Assembly: GCF_000747095.1 (NCBI RefSeq)
Contig: NZ_JQGL01000089.1
Location: 1 to 41,909 of the forward strand
Reading direction: 5' to 3'
Source: Sulfuricurvum sp. MLSB
GTDB taxonomy: Bacteria > Campylobacterota > Campylobacteria > Campylobacterales > Sulfurimonadaceae
DNA length: 41,909 bases
Under the pieces are notes generated by a model, which was given only the letters and a program-made list of their open reading frames with translations, had not been told where the DNA came from and searched no databases. This document shows, piece after piece, positions 32,812-41,909 of this stretch (position 1 is the first letter of the stretch; every line of letters begins with the position of its first letter). The position numbers and the translations under genes are program-made.

Positions 32812-33510
32812 ATGACAATTTTTCCGGCGATCGATCTCAAAGACGGCAAAGCGGTCCGTTTGACCAAAGGGGCGATGGACAGCGCCAAAATTTACTCCGA
32901 TACCCCTTGGGAACTTGTGAAAACCTTCGAGGAAATGGGGGCCGAATGGGTACATCTCGTCGATTTGAACGGCGCGTTTGCAGGGGAACCGAAAAATCTT
33001 GAACAGATTCGCGCAATCCGTGAAAACTGCAATGTCAAACTGGAACTCGGAGGGGGGATTCGCGATGAAGCGACGATCCGACGTTATCTTGAGCTGGGAA
33101 TCGACCGGCTGATTTTAGGGTCCATTGCGGTCAAAGATCCCGAGTTCGTCAAAGAGATGGCATCCAAATATCCGATCGCCGTAGGGATTGATGCAATCGA
33201 CGGGTACGTCGCCGTTGAAGGATGGGGTGAAGTCAGCTCCATGAAGGCGACGGATCTGGCCCGTGCATTCGCCGATGCGGGGGTCGAAGCCATTATTTGT
33301 ACCGATGTCGGACGCGACGGTACACTTTCCGGCGTAAATGTCGATTTTACCCTCGAGATTGCCAGAGCATCGGGCATTGCCACGATTGCAAGCGGCGGTG
33401 TCCGGGATGAATCCGATATCGAAGCCCTCCTCGCAACGGGAGAGATTGCGGGAGTTATCGTCGGAAAAGCGTTTTATGAGGGGACAATTGACCTCAAACG
33501 CTTTTTTTAA
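32812..33510 (+). CDS. hisA: ProFAR isomerase
   Basis: HisA isomerises ProFAR to PRFAR, the step before HisH/HisF. The 232-residue half-barrel repeat protein starts with [15 protein letters not shown], with the catalytic Asp8 and a second catalytic Asp in [15 protein letters not shown], plus GGGIRDE and the C-terminal [10 protein letters not shown] phosphate-binding loops. It is 13 bases after hisH in the same operon. Confidence 0.97.
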   Translation: MTIFPAIDLKDGKAVRLTKGAMDSAKIYSDTPWELVKTFEEMGAEWVHLVDLNGAFAGEPKNLEQIRAIRENCNVKLELGGGIRDEATIRRYLELGIDRLILGSIAVKDPEFVKEMASKYPIAVGIDAIDGYVAVEGWGEVSSMKATDLARAFADAGVEAIICTDVGRDGTLSGVNVDFTLEIARASGIATIASGGVRDESDIEALLATGEIAGVIVGKAFYEGTIDLKRFF

Positions 33511-33584
33511 ACTTTCCGCAAAGATGGATTCGTTATCATTGGGCATTAATTCTGCAAAATTTTGAATCGACAAAAGGACGTACA

Positions 33585-33959
33585 TTGAAATTATTGGTAG
33601 TAGATGATAGTTCGACGATGCGCCGTATTATCAAGAATACGCTTTCTCGACTCGGTTATGAAGATGTCTTGGAAGGCGAAGACGGGCTACAGGGATGGGC
33701 CGCTCTGAATGAAAATCCTGATATGGGTATGTTGATTACGGACTGGAATATGCCGGAAATGAACGGTCTTGAACTGGTGAAAAAAGTACGTGCAGATGCC
33801 CGTTTTACTGATCTTCCGATCATTATGGTCACGACAGAGGGCGGAAAAGCGGAAGTTATTACCGCTCTCAAAGCAGGCGTAAACAATTATATTGTCAAGC
33901 CCTTTACGCCGCAGGTTCTGAAAGAAAAACTTGCCGCAGTTCTCGGTACTGAGGGTTAA
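33585..33959 (+). CDS. cheY: Chemotaxis response regulator CheY
   Basis: CheY-P binds the flagellar switch to change rotation. The 124-residue single receiver domain has the acidic pair D7-D8, phosphorylation site D53 in ITDWNMPEMNG, T83/T84 and the invariant K105 in VKPFTP. The start is TTG at 33585: AAAAGGA lies 6 bases upstream and no ATG is available in frame nearby. There is no DNA-binding domain. The last base of its stop is the first base of the prmA ATG. The cheY-prmA-ftsH order recalls H. pylori and C. jejuni. Confidence 0.95.
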   Translation: MKLLVVDDSSTMRRIIKNTLSRLGYEDVLEGEDGLQGWAALNENPDMGMLITDWNMPEMNGLELVKKVRADARFTDLPIIMVTTEGGKAEVITALKAGVNNYIVKPFTPQVLKEKLAAVLGTEG

Positions 33960-34795
33960 TGCAAGAATTCTATTACATGCTGGTGGTCAAGCCATCATCT
34001 CATATCGAGCTTTTCAGCGACTTTTTGGTCGATCTGCTTCCCGTCGGTTTCGAAGAGACCGACGAAGGCTTTATTATACGCAGCGAAGAAAACCTTGAAA
34101 CCGTGAGCTGGGGGATCGGCCAGTTTGCCGAAGCGCTGCAGCGGGCAACCGGAGAAGTGATCGATGTCGAGCTGATCCTGACCAAAGAGAAAAACGATGA
34201 TTGGATTGCGCGCTATCAGCAAGCGGTAACCCCCGTTCAAATCGATCCCTTTTACATCCATCCGACATGGGAAGCACCGAAAGAAGGGATGCTGAACATC
34301 GCAATCGATCCCGCTCTCGCATTCGGAACGGGGCATCATCCGACGACGGCATCGTGCCTTCGCGCCGTTGCCAAATACGTTAAAGCAGGCGACAGCGTAA
34401 TGGACGTAGGATGCGGCAGCGGAATTTTGGCCATGGCCGCACTGCTCAAAGGTGCCGTCGTTGACGCGTGCGATACCGATCCGCTCTCCGTTGAAAATGC
34501 GCTTGCAAATGCGGAGCAAAACCACCTTTCTTACCGCAGAATATGGGAAGGTCCGGTACAAGAAAGCGATGAAAAGTACAATGTCATTATCGCCAATATC
34601 GTCGCCGATGTCTTGGTGTTTATTGCGGGCGACCTGAAAAAACGGTTAGCGAAGGACGGCATTCTGATCCTCTCAGGCATTATGGATAAATATGAAGATA
34701 AAGTTTTGCGTTCGTATAAAGCTCTTGAGCTGACCGAGCGTATCGTTGAAAATGAATGGGTTACCCTTGTAATGACCCAAAAAGGAAATGGATAA
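33959..34795 (+). CDS. prmA: Ribosomal protein L11 methyltransferase
   Basis: PrmA trimethylates residues of ribosomal protein L11. The 278-residue protein has an N-terminal substrate-recognition domain and a SAM methyltransferase domain with the family-specific IDPALAFGTGHHPTT, then VMDVGCGSGILAMAA and VIIANIVADVL (motif IV, N-I-V). It is coupled to cheY by a one-base overlap of stop and start, and ends 2 bases before ftsH. Confidence 0.96.
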   Translation: MQEFYYMLVVKPSSHIELFSDFLVDLLPVGFEETDEGFIIRSEENLETVSWGIGQFAEALQRATGEVIDVELILTKEKNDDWIARYQQAVTPVQIDPFYIHPTWEAPKEGMLNIAIDPALAFGTGHHPTTASCLRAVAKYVKAGDSVMDVGCGSGILAMAALLKGAVVDACDTDPLSVENALANAEQNHLSYRRIWEGPVQESDEKYNVIIANIVADVLVFIAGDLKKRLAKDGILILSGIMDKYEDKVLRSYKALELTERIVENEWVTLVMTQKGNG

Positions 34796-34797
34796 TA

Positions 34798-36750
34798 ATG
34801 AGCCAAAACGAGTCGAATCCGAATCCGGATAAAAACGGCAATTTTTTCAATAAAAATCCTCTCATCACGTTTGCTATTTTTTCGATTGTCGTTATTATGC
34901 TGTTCAAAGCGTTTATCGGAGACGAAAATGAGCTTGCCGGAAAAATTTCGGGACAAAACGTAACCCGAACACAGGAGATCAGCTACGCCGACCTCAAGCG
35001 CCTCATTGCAAACAAAGAGGTCGAGAAAGTCTCTATCGGCCAGACTTTGATTCGTGCGATCGGCAGCGACGGAAACGGTAAAGTAGCGTATACAACCCGT
35101 ATCGTCGGGCCGGATGCGACGTTAATCCCTCTTTTGGACAAGCAAGGGATCAATTACAACGGCTTCAGCGAGAGCAACTGGTTTACCGACATGTTCGGAT
35201 GGCTGTTCCCGTTTTTGATCATTATCGCTATCTGGATGTTCTTTGCCGGACGGATGCAGCGAAATATGGGGGGCGGAATTCTCGGCATGGGAACATCCAA
35301 ACGCCTGATCAATTCTGAAAAGCCCAAAACCAAATTCGATGACGTCGCCGGAGCGCAGGAAGCGAAAGAGGAAGTTCTCGAGATCGTCGATTTCCTCCGC
35401 TTTCCCGACCGTTACGTTGAACTCGGTGCGAAAATCCCTAAAGGAGTTCTCCTCGTCGGAAGTCCGGGTACGGGTAAGACGCTGCTGGCCAAAGCGGTCG
35501 CGGGGGAAGCGGACGTTCCGTTTTTCTCTGTTTCGGGGTCAAGCTTTATCGAGATGTTCGTCGGTGTCGGTGCCGCCCGCGTGCGTGACTTGTTCGAACA
35601 GGCGAAAAAAGACGCTCCGTCGATTATTTTTATCGATGAGATCGATGCGATCGGTAAAAGCCGTGCCGCAGGCGGGATGATGGGTGGAAACGACGAGCGC
35701 GAACAAACCCTCAATCAACTGCTGGCGGAAATGGACGGATTCGGTACCGATACGCCGATCATTATCCTCGCCGCCACCAATCGCCCTGAGATCCTTGATC
35801 CGGCGTTGCTGCGTCCGGGACGATTTGACCGTCAGGTGCTGGTCGACAAACCCGACTATCAGGGACGTATCGACATTCTCAACGTTCATGTCAAAGGGAT
35901 CAAAAAAGACGCTGACGTCGATCTCGAGGAGATTGCGCGTCTGACTGCGGGGCTGGCCGGAGCCGATTTGGCCAATATCGTCAACGAAGCGGCTTTGTTG
36001 GCCGGACGCAAAAGCCAAAAAACGGTCAAACAGACCGATTTGCGCGAAGCGGTAGAACGCGCTATCGCGGGACTATCGAAAAAGAGCCGCCGGATCGATG
36101 AAAAAGAAAAACGGATCGTCGCCTACCACGAAAGCGGACACGCGTTGTTGGCCGAGACGACCAAGGGGGCTAAAAAAGTTTCCAAAGTATCGATCGTCCC
36201 GCGCGGACTTGCGGCATTGGGATATACCCTGAATACTCCCGAAGAGAATAAATACCTGATGCAGCGCCACGAGTTGTGGGCCGAGGTGGATGTACTGCTC
36301 GGCGGACGGGCGGCCGAGGAAGTTTTCATCGGCGAAATCAGTACCGGCGCGGCCAACGATCTGGAACGCACGACTGACATCATCAAAGCAATGGTACAAA
36401 TGTACGGCATGAGCGACGTAGCCGGTTTGATGGTTCTTGAAAAACAGCGCAGTACCTTTTTGGGCGGCGGTATGACGCAAGCACGTGAATACAGCGACAA
36501 GATGGCCGAAGACATGGATGCGTACATTAAAAACGCCCTGAACGAACGTTATGCTATGGTTAAAGGACGTTTGGAAGAGTACCGAGGGGCTATCGAAAAG
36601 ATCGTTGAACTTCTGTACGCGAAAGAAAACATTACGGGCGATCAAGTGCGCGATATCATCGAAGCGTATGAGAGTGAAAACAACATTGAGACCAAACTGG
36701 AGCCCCGTAAAGAGATACGGGCGAGCGAAACAACCATCATTTCAGAGTAA
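34798..36750 (+). CDS. ftsH: ATP-dependent zinc metalloprotease FtsH
   Basis: FtsH is the membrane-bound AAA+ protease for quality control. The 650-residue protein has membrane helices at about 20-39 and 130-150 around a small periplasmic domain, Walker A GSPGTGKT at 221-228, Walker [12 protein letters not shown], the second region of homology with [18 protein letters not shown], and the zinc-binding HESGH at 444-448. Start set at the ATG at 34798 (AAGGA upstream); a longer frame from 34756 runs inside prmA and is not protein-like. Confidence 0.97.
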   Translation: MSQNESNPNPDKNGNFFNKNPLITFAIFSIVVIMLFKAFIGDENELAGKISGQNVTRTQEISYADLKRLIANKEVEKVSIGQTLIRAIGSDGNGKVAYTTRIVGPDATLIPLLDKQGINYNGFSESNWFTDMFGWLFPFLIIIAIWMFFAGRMQRNMGGGILGMGTSKRLINSEKPKTKFDDVAGAQEAKEEVLEIVDFLRFPDRYVELGAKIPKGVLLVGSPGTGKTLLAKAVAGEADVPFFSVSGSSFIEMFVGVGAARVRDLFEQAKKDAPSIIFIDEIDAIGKSRAAGGMMGGNDEREQTLNQLLAEMDGFGTDTPIIILAATNRPEILDPALLRPGRFDRQVLVDKPDYQGRIDILNVHVKGIKKDADVDLEEIARLTAGLAGADLANIVNEAALLAGRKSQKTVKQTDLREAVERAIAGLSKKSRRIDEKEKRIVAYHESGHALLAETTKGAKKVSKVSIVPRGLAALGYTLNTPEENKYLMQRHELWAEVDVLLGGRAAEEVFIGEISTGAANDLERTTDIIKAMVQMYGMSDVAGLMVLEKQRSTFLGGGMTQAREYSDKMAEDMDAYIKNALNERYAMVKGRLEEYRGAIEKIVELLYAKENITGDQVRDIIEAYESENNIETKLEPRKEIRASETTIISE

Positions 36751-36770
36751 ACAGTTCAAAGGAGCACGAC

Positions 36771-37418
36771 ATGAACGTTCAGAATGACACTTTCATCCTC
36801 TCAAAACGGGGATGGCTATTGGCCGGCGTAGTCGGTGCTCTTTTTCTTTTCTTTACGATGACGGGACTTCATTTATTCCAGTTTTTGTTCGGTGCGCTGC
36901 TTCTGGCGTTGCTGATAATTTTCCGCAACCCCGAACGCAATACGGCCGCGTATGAGCCAGACGCCATTATCAGCAGTGTGGACGGTGTCGTTCTTTCGGT
37001 CGAAGAGGTTGTGATCGATGAGCATAAAATGAAAAAGATGACGGTATTGAATTCATTGTGGGACGTATCGATACTCCGCGCTCCGTTTGACGCTACCGTA
37101 GAGGGATATAAAATCCGTCACGGCGCATCGCTGCCGCTGTATCACCCGCTTGCGGAGACGTTGAACGAAAAGGCGGTACTGTCATTCCGTTCCGCCAAAG
37201 GCGAAGAGGTCTACATCGAACATCTTAGCGAACAGAGCTGTTTCCCTATCGGCATCGATGCGGAAGCGAATCAGAAATTCAAGGAAGGATCACGATACGG
37301 CTTTCTGGCAAAAGGGCGAAGCATTGTCTATTTGCCTGAAAATGTCCGTTTATCAGTAAATGCGGGTGCCACTCTTCGTTCCGGCGAAAGCATCGTCGGC
37401 TATTTCAACGCTGCGTAA
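36771..37418 (+). CDS. Phosphatidylserine decarboxylase-related membrane protein lacking catalytic His and cleavage Gly-Ser
   Basis: The 215-residue protein starts with two hydrophobic helices (about 14-50) and then shows the Psd fold: SSVDGVV with the Asp at 71, SLWDVSILRAP, GASLP, and a C-terminal YLPENVRLSVNAGATLRSGES. In active Psd a catalytic His precedes xxRxP; here the site is Ser100 (DVSILRAP). The pyruvoyl-forming Gly-Ser that normally follows is G182-R183-S184. It therefore looks degenerate. Its place between ftsH and pssA is conserved; in H. pylori a true psd lies elsewhere, as I recall. It may assist PssA or have another function. Confidence 0.75.
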   Translation: MNVQNDTFILSKRGWLLAGVVGALFLFFTMTGLHLFQFLFGALLLALLIIFRNPERNTAAYEPDAIISSVDGVVLSVEEVVIDEHKMKKMTVLNSLWDVSILRAPFDATVEGYKIRHGASLPLYHPLAETLNEKAVLSFRSAKGEEVYIEHLSEQSCFPIGIDAEANQKFKEGSRYGFLAKGRSIVYLPENVRLSVNAGATLRSGESIVGYFNAA

Positions 37419-37443
37419 GCGTATTTTCACCCAAAGGCAGGCG

Positions 37444-38172
37444 ATGATACGTAAAGATCCTCCTCCCCCGATTGCCTACCTTCTCCCCAATTTTTTTACC
37501 GCAGCATCTATTTTTACCGGGTTTTACGCGATTGCGCTGGCACTGGAAAGTTCCTTTTCCGAAGCCGCGTGGTTCATTTTTCTGGCGTTGATTTTTGACG
37601 GTTTGGACGGACGTGTTGCGCGTATGACCAATACGGCCAGCCATTTCGGCGTCGAATTTGATTCCTTAGCCGACATTGTCGCTTTCGGAGTCGCACCCGC
37701 ATTGTTAATGTACCTGTATATCGGAGAGTCATATGGGCGTATCGGGATTGTTGCCAGCGCACTGTTTATTATTTTCGGGGCGGTTCGTCTGGCACGATTT
37801 AATGTGACGACATCGCGCATTGAGCCGAGCGTTTTTATCGGACTGCCGATTCCGACAGCGGCCATTATGATCGCTACGGCGGTGCTGCTTCTCGAACGTT
37901 ACGAAGAGTACGGGGAACTGAAGTTTTTGATGCTGCCGCTTGGTGCGGCATTGGCTGTCTTGATGGTGAGCAATATCCGCTATCCAAGCTTTAAAAAGAT
38001 CAGTTTCAAGTCATTTCATCTGCTCAGATTTTTGATCGCGGTGATCGTAGTAGCGATGGGAATATTCGTTTATCCCATCGAGGGGATGGCGCTTATAGCC
38101 GCGCTATATCTTCTTTACGGGCCGTTACGGGCCTCATATTACCTTTTGCGGCGCTTTGTTTATAAAGCGTGA
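37444..38172 (+). CDS. pssA: CDP-diacylglycerol-serine O-phosphatidyltransferase
   Basis: PssA makes phosphatidylserine from CDP-diacylglycerol and serine. The 242-residue membrane protein has the CDP-alcohol phosphotransferase motif DGLDGRVAR then HFGVEFDSLAD, with metal-binding Asp at 52, 55, 73 and 77, and about six to eight hydrophobic helices. Start set at the ATG at 37444: the longer frame from 37360 runs inside the upstream gene. Its end overlaps the convergent TPR gene by 13 bases. Confidence 0.93.
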   Translation: MIRKDPPPPIAYLLPNFFTAASIFTGFYAIALALESSFSEAAWFIFLALIFDGLDGRVARMTNTASHFGVEFDSLADIVAFGVAPALLMYLYIGESYGRIGIVASALFIIFGAVRLARFNVTTSRIEPSVFIGLPIPTAAIMIATAVLLLERYEEYGELKFLMLPLGAALAVLMVSNIRYPSFKKISFKSFHLLRFLIAVIVVAMGIFVYPIEGMALIAALYLLYGPLRASYYLLRRFVYKA

Positions 38173-40502
38173 TATTTGTGCGGTTCATGCGCCAATTTAT
38201 CGGTGTCGATGGCAAAATCAAAATAGCGTGAGACGAAGCCGTTGTTCCCAAGACGGTTAAGCTGTCCGGCAGCGGCTGCGTTGTTCTGGATCTGCAAATA
38301 GAGCATTCCCAACGCGTAGCGGGTTTCCGCGAGAGCCGGATTTGTCAGTTTGGACAGTTCGAGCAAGGCAATGGCGTTTTGATAGTGTTCGGCTCCGATA
38401 GAAGCGCATGCACCCAGAAAGAGGGTTTGCCCGTCTTTGATCTTGTGCGTGTCAATAAGCTGATTGTAGAGCGTATAGGCCTCTTCAAACTCACGGTTGT
38501 ACAGATATGCCTGCGCTAACGCCCCGTTCACGTCTACCGTATCGCCTGCCGTTGTCTGAAGCTGCATTTTCAGCCGTTCGATCATCGGTGTGAGCTGCCC
38601 TGTCATGACACTCATCATGATCGCCCGTTCCCGGGTGATCTGCGGGCCGAAATAAAGATCATCGTACCGAAATCGCTGTTGTTTGAGGTAATTGATTGCC
38701 GATCCGGCAAACGCTTTGGGCTTTTGTTGCTTGAAATGGGTATCGATGTACATCAGGTGGGGAAGCATATCTCCCGGTTGCATTTTTATCAGCCGTTCGG
38801 CAGCTTTTTTCGCTTCATCATCGTCTGCGGTTTCGGAAGCGATCAGTACTTTCAGCCCGAGGTAAAACGGACGTTCTTTGTATTTGTTTCCGACCCATTT
38901 TGCGGCACTGGGGAAATTATTGTGTGCAATGTCCAAAACGGCGCGATAGAGCTCAAATTCTTCGTTGACCGGCTCTTTTGAGAGATTTTCTTTGAGGATG
39001 GAGGAGAGTTTGGCATTGTGTTTGCCGATCAGGTCCGAGCTCATCAGGGCAAAGATACCGGATAGATAGTTATCGGCATCCAAATGGTAGGAACGGAGAA
39101 AATGCTCATACGCTTTAGGAAAATCGCCCAGTTGAGCGTATGTCAGTGCCAGATTATAGTGAAGGATAGAGTGCTTCGGGTTGTTTTTGAGCAAATCGTT
39201 CAGTTGACGGTTGGCATCTCTGAGACGGAAATCGAGCGCTTTTTGGATCGCGAGGGCAATGCCGTGGTCGATGACAGAGAGATCGGTACTTTTTTCAAGA
39301 TACGCTTTGGCCCCCTCGACATCGTCTATGTAGATGTTGGCATTTCCTTTTCGGATGTAATTGATCGTTTGAGCGGCATTGAATATTTTGTACGGCGCAA
39401 AATAAAAAACGGTTTGATAGTTTTTGGAGCGGGCGGCATGGCGCTGGCTTCGATAGAAACGCTGAACGTCGTCGGGATTAAAGAGGGACGGTTTCAAAAA
39501 CACGCGGATCGGATAGGGGGTATAGACCTTGTCAGGATAGGCATGCGTCACGTCTTTGATCAGCGCCGAGGCGTCTTCGTGCATCCCTGTTTTAATGTTG
39601 ACAAACGCCAACGCCAGTTTTTCCTGTACCGGCTCAGGGTTTTGCATAACCGCATCGGCGAGATATTTTTTGGCCGTCGCAAGATCGCCCGTATTGGCAT
39701 GTAAAAGCCCTAAAGAGAAGGAATCTTCTTCCTGCAACGGATGCTCAAGGGCATTAATGGCATCCGCATAGTTGCCGTAAAGAGAATCGATTTTAGCGCG
39801 CAACTTATTTTGCGTGATCAGGTATTCTTCGGATGTCGGGTGCTTGAGAGCGCTAAGCGCTTCGAGGTAGTGACCCTTATAATAATTGATGAGAGTGTAA
39901 TAATACGAATAGAGCGGGGACGTGCTCTCTTGCGGCAGATAGGCAGCGGCAAGATCGATGTAGTAGTTGAAGTCTTTTTCCCGTTTTAAATGGAGCGAAC
40001 ACACCGCGGCATTGATGGCACTGACGCATCGGTTTTCGCTGTTGGCAATAGAACGTTTGAAGTTTTCCAGTGCCGTTTTGTAGTTGCCCTCTTTGAGCTG
40101 TATGACACCCAGATTGTATTGGGAGATCGCTTCGGAGTAGAGGGCGATTTTTTCGTAGAGTTTCAATGCTTCGGCGGTTTCCCCGTTGGCATAAAGGGTG
40201 TTGGCCTTGTTGATCATTTTTTCGAGTTCGCTGGGTTCGATGATCTCTTCTTTGGGTTCGCGGGAGGGTTGGATTGTCTCGGATTCCGACGCGGTTGCTG
40301 CCGCTTCATGAGGAGGAAACAGCATCACATAGGTGCCGGTTCCGGCCAGTGCCAACATCAAAAATGCGGCTGCCCCGAGGATAAGGCGTTTCTTTCTGGA
40401 ATCGTCTTTGGCCGAACCGTTTGTCTGATCCGAAGAGGAGTCCTCAGAACCTGCGGTATCGATTTCTTCGATTATGATGATCTCTTCTTGGGTTTCGGCC
40501 AT
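38160..40502 (-). CDS. pflB: Large TPR-repeat membrane protein, probable PflB-like flagellar motor component
   Basis: The 780-residue protein has an acidic cytoplasmic N-terminus (MAETQEEIIIIEEIDTAGSE), one membrane helix at about 40-62, and a periplasmic part that is TPR repeats throughout (for example NTLYANGETAEALKLYEKIA, SQYNLGVIQLKEGNYKTALENF, ILHYNLALTYAQLGDFPKAYEHFL). In C. jejuni a protein of the same shape lies beside serS and, as I recall, is PflB, which with PflA forms the periplasmic ring that holds stators in the wide polar motor. Synteny and layout are the only evidence; the name is an inference. Confidence 0.7.
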   Translation of the reverse strand: MAETQEEIIIIEEIDTAGSEDSSSDQTNGSAKDDSRKKRLILGAAAFLMLALAGTGTYVMLFPPHEAAATASESETIQPSREPKEEIIEPSELEKMINKANTLYANGETAEALKLYEKIALYSEAISQYNLGVIQLKEGNYKTALENFKRSIANSENRCVSAINAAVCSLHLKREKDFNYYIDLAAAYLPQESTSPLYSYYYTLINYYKGHYLEALSALKHPTSEEYLITQNKLRAKIDSLYGNYADAINALEHPLQEEDSFSLGLLHANTGDLATAKKYLADAVMQNPEPVQEKLALAFVNIKTGMHEDASALIKDVTHAYPDKVYTPYPIRVFLKPSLFNPDDVQRFYRSQRHAARSKNYQTVFYFAPYKIFNAAQTINYIRKGNANIYIDDVEGAKAYLEKSTDLSVIDHGIALAIQKALDFRLRDANRQLNDLLKNNPKHSILHYNLALTYAQLGDFPKAYEHFLRSYHLDADNYLSGIFALMSSDLIGKHNAKLSSILKENLSKEPVNEEFELYRAVLDIAHNNFPSAAKWVGNKYKERPFYLGLKVLIASETADDDEAKKAAERLIKMQPGDMLPHLMYIDTHFKQQKPKAFAGSAINYLKQQRFRYDDLYFGPQITRERAIMMSVMTGQLTPMIERLKMQLQTTAGDTVDVNGALAQAYLYNREFEEAYTLYNQLIDTHKIKDGQTLFLGACASIGAEHYQNAIALLELSKLTNPALAETRYALGMLYLQIQNNAAAAGQLNRLGNNGFVSRYFDFAIDTDKLAHEPHKYHAL

Positions 40503-40516
40503 ACGATCTCTTTAAA

Positions 40517-41761
40517 TTAGAGGTATTTGTGCAACACTTGCGGGATACGGACGGTGCCGTCTTCCTGCTGGAAATTTTCCATAATGGCTATCATCGTCCG
40601 ACCGACGGCCAAACTTGAACCGTTTAGGGTATGGGCGAGAAGATTTTTGCCTTCTTCCTTATAGCGAATTTTAGCCCGGCGGGCCTGAAAATCGCGGGTA
40701 TTGGAGACCGAGCTGATTTCTCGGTACGTGTTTTGGCCCGGCAGCCACACTTCCAGATCGACCGTTTTGGCGGCTCCGAATCCGAGGTCTCCCGTGCAGA
40801 GGGTGACAAGGCGGTGGGGGAGTTCGAGCGCTTTGAGCAGATCCGAGGCACACGCGACCATCTGATCAAACACTGCGTCGCTCTGATCGGCGCGGGTAAT
40901 CGCGACCAGCTCGACTTTGTGGAACTGGTGTTGGCGGATCATTCCGCGTACGTCGCGGCCGCCGCTTCCCGCTTCTTTACGAAAGCACGAAGTATACCCC
41001 GTCATTTTCAGCGGCAATTCTGCGGCACTTAAAATTTCGTCCTGATAGAGGTTGGTAAGGGGGACTTCGGCGGTCGGAATCAAGAAGAGCTCTTCGTCTT
41101 CGACTTTGAAGAGATCCTCTTCGAATTTGGGAAGCTGACCTGTCCCCTCCAGCGCACGCCGGTTGACTAGGGCCGGAACGCTCACCTCTTCGAATCCGCG
41201 TTCGCGGTTGAAATCGAGCATGAAATTAATGAGGGCGCGTTCCAGACGTGCTCCCATGCCGCTTACGACGCTGAAACGGCTTTTGGCGAGTTTGACGCCC
41301 CGCTCGAAATCGATCCATCCGTTTTGTTCGGCCAGTTCCCAGTGTTCTTTGGGAGCAAACGAAAAGGTCGGCGGGGTGAGAACTTTTTTGATTTCGATAT
41401 TGTCGTTTTCATCCGCTCCGTCGGGAACGTTGCTGTCCGGGATATTGGGGACGCGCATAATGATCGCGTCCAATGCTTCTTCGGCAGTGCGCTGGGTTTC
41501 AAGGAGATCGGTTAGAGCCGCTTTGTTGGCATCGACTTCGTTTTTCAGATCGTCGGTATTTTTCCCCTCTTTTTTGTACTGGCCGAAGAGCTTGCTCAAT
41601 TCGTTTTGTTTGGCCTGTGCGTTTTCATAGGCGGTTTTGGCACTTTTGAGGGTTTCAAAGGCGGTTTTGAGCTCATGAATCGTCTCAACCGAGACTTTTT
41701 TGCGCATCAATGCGGCGGCGGTTTCGTCAAAATTGTTTTGGAGAAGTTTTACATCGATCAT
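40517..41761 (-). CDS. serS: Seryl-tRNA synthetase
   Basis: SerS charges tRNA-Ser. The 414-residue class II synthetase has an N-terminal tRNA-binding coiled coil (about 25-105), then the catalytic domain with [13 protein letters not shown], motif 2 [20 protein letters not shown] and the motif 3 region [17 protein letters not shown]. Start set at the ATG at 41761 (next residues IDVKLLQNN match the family start); an upstream ATG at 41779 would add six residues. It lies 14 bases upstream of the TPR gene in the same direction. Confidence 0.97.
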   Translation of the reverse strand: MIDVKLLQNNFDETAAALMRKKVSVETIHELKTAFETLKSAKTAYENAQAKQNELSKLFGQYKKEGKNTDDLKNEVDANKAALTDLLETQRTAEEALDAIIMRVPNIPDSNVPDGADENDNIEIKKVLTPPTFSFAPKEHWELAEQNGWIDFERGVKLAKSRFSVVSGMGARLERALINFMLDFNRERGFEEVSVPALVNRRALEGTGQLPKFEEDLFKVEDEELFLIPTAEVPLTNLYQDEILSAAELPLKMTGYTSCFRKEAGSGGRDVRGMIRQHQFHKVELVAITRADQSDAVFDQMVACASDLLKALELPHRLVTLCTGDLGFGAAKTVDLEVWLPGQNTYREISSVSNTRDFQARRAKIRYKEEGKNLLAHTLNGSSLAVGRTMIAIMENFQQEDGTVRIPQVLHKYL

Positions 41762-41817
41762 AAAAGGTTGTTCCTGCAATTATAATAGTGATCGATTATA
41801 GCCTAAAGCGGCTGAAA

Positions 41818-41909
41818 TTAGCTCAAAATCGCCTTGGCGAGTTCAAACTGATTGGCCGTCATGATGTGGATTTTCGGATGGAGCGCTTTGAGCTCTTCGA
41901 AAAGATTTT
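41818..41909 (-). CDS. C-terminal end of an unidentified gene, cut by the window edge
   Basis: The minus strand is open from the right edge to a TAA at 41820-41818. The visible residues are LFEELKALHPKIHIMTANQF, then ELAKAILS. This reads as real protein (balanced helix, no rare pattern) but I do not recognise it. It is 56 bases upstream of serS on the same strand and may belong to its operon. Confidence 0.45.
   Translation of the reverse strand, partial: NLFEELKALHPKIHIMTANQFELAKAILS

Noticed and set aside
34756-34797. Upstream start for ftsH
   Set aside because: It reads inside the prmA coding sequence, while AAGGA precedes the ATG at 34798 and the downstream residues match the usual N-terminus.
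1-41909. CRISPR array, insertion sequence, prophage or genomic island
   Set aside because: No regularly spaced repeats, transposase, integrase or phage proteins were seen; gene order is core-like throughout.

Overview
The window reads as chromosomal core DNA of a Campylobacterota (Epsilonproteobacteria) bacterium, probably a free-living sulfur oxidiser of the Sulfuricurvum/Sulfurimonas type. The evidence is gene order. Runs matching Campylobacter and Helicobacter order as I remember it include rplY-pth-lptG-like-lysA-HAD-pheA-hisC-fliF-fliG-fliH-dxs, clpS-clpA-aat, cheY-prmA-ftsH-psd-related-pssA, and serS beside a large TPR membrane protein that looks like PflB. By eye the base composition is higher in G+C than the host-associated members, which suggests an environmental genus. 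The genus is an inference.

Layout. 1-476: AT-rich leader and a small ComEA-like protein. 473-2945 (minus): pabB, pyrB, bioD. 3030-7430 (plus): a Cys/Met-metabolism PLP enzyme, then a compact N-degron proteolysis operon (clpS, clpA, aat). 7479-12029: a secreted DUF3015 protein, a DUF4105 envelope protein, transaldolase and a PilT ATPase. 12074-23932: the long rplY-to-dxs block with overlapping or closely spaced genes; fliH in it carries a frameshift and appears to have lost part of its C-terminal domain. 23919-24829: pgeF (minus) and tRNA-Pro(GGG). 24930-28442: an ovothiol operon, ovoA-ovoB plus an overlapping flavin-barrel gene. 28414-31216: a small four-cysteine protein gene (minus), a dimeric dUTPase, then lpxL-like and waaC (minus). 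31282-33510: a Cache-domain membrane protein joined to hisH and hisA. 33585-38172: cheY, prmA, ftsH, a Psd-related protein lacking key catalytic residues, and pssA. 38160-41909 (minus): a PflB-like TPR protein, serS, and the C-terminus of a gene that continues past the edge.

Systems in common: flagellar motor and chemotaxis (fliF, fliG, broken fliH, pflB-like, cheY), envelope building (lptG-like, lpxL, waaC, pssA, DUF4105), amino-acid synthesis (lysA, pheA, hisC, hisH, hisA), protein quality control (clpS/clpA/aat, ftsH), and thiol redox defence (ovoA/ovoB). I saw no insertion sequence, prophage, CRISPR array or rRNA. The points most worth a second look are the ovothiol operon with its third gene and operator-like repeats, the damaged fliH, the Psd-related protein without catalytic His and Ser, and the HAD protein whose DxD motif reads DxQ.
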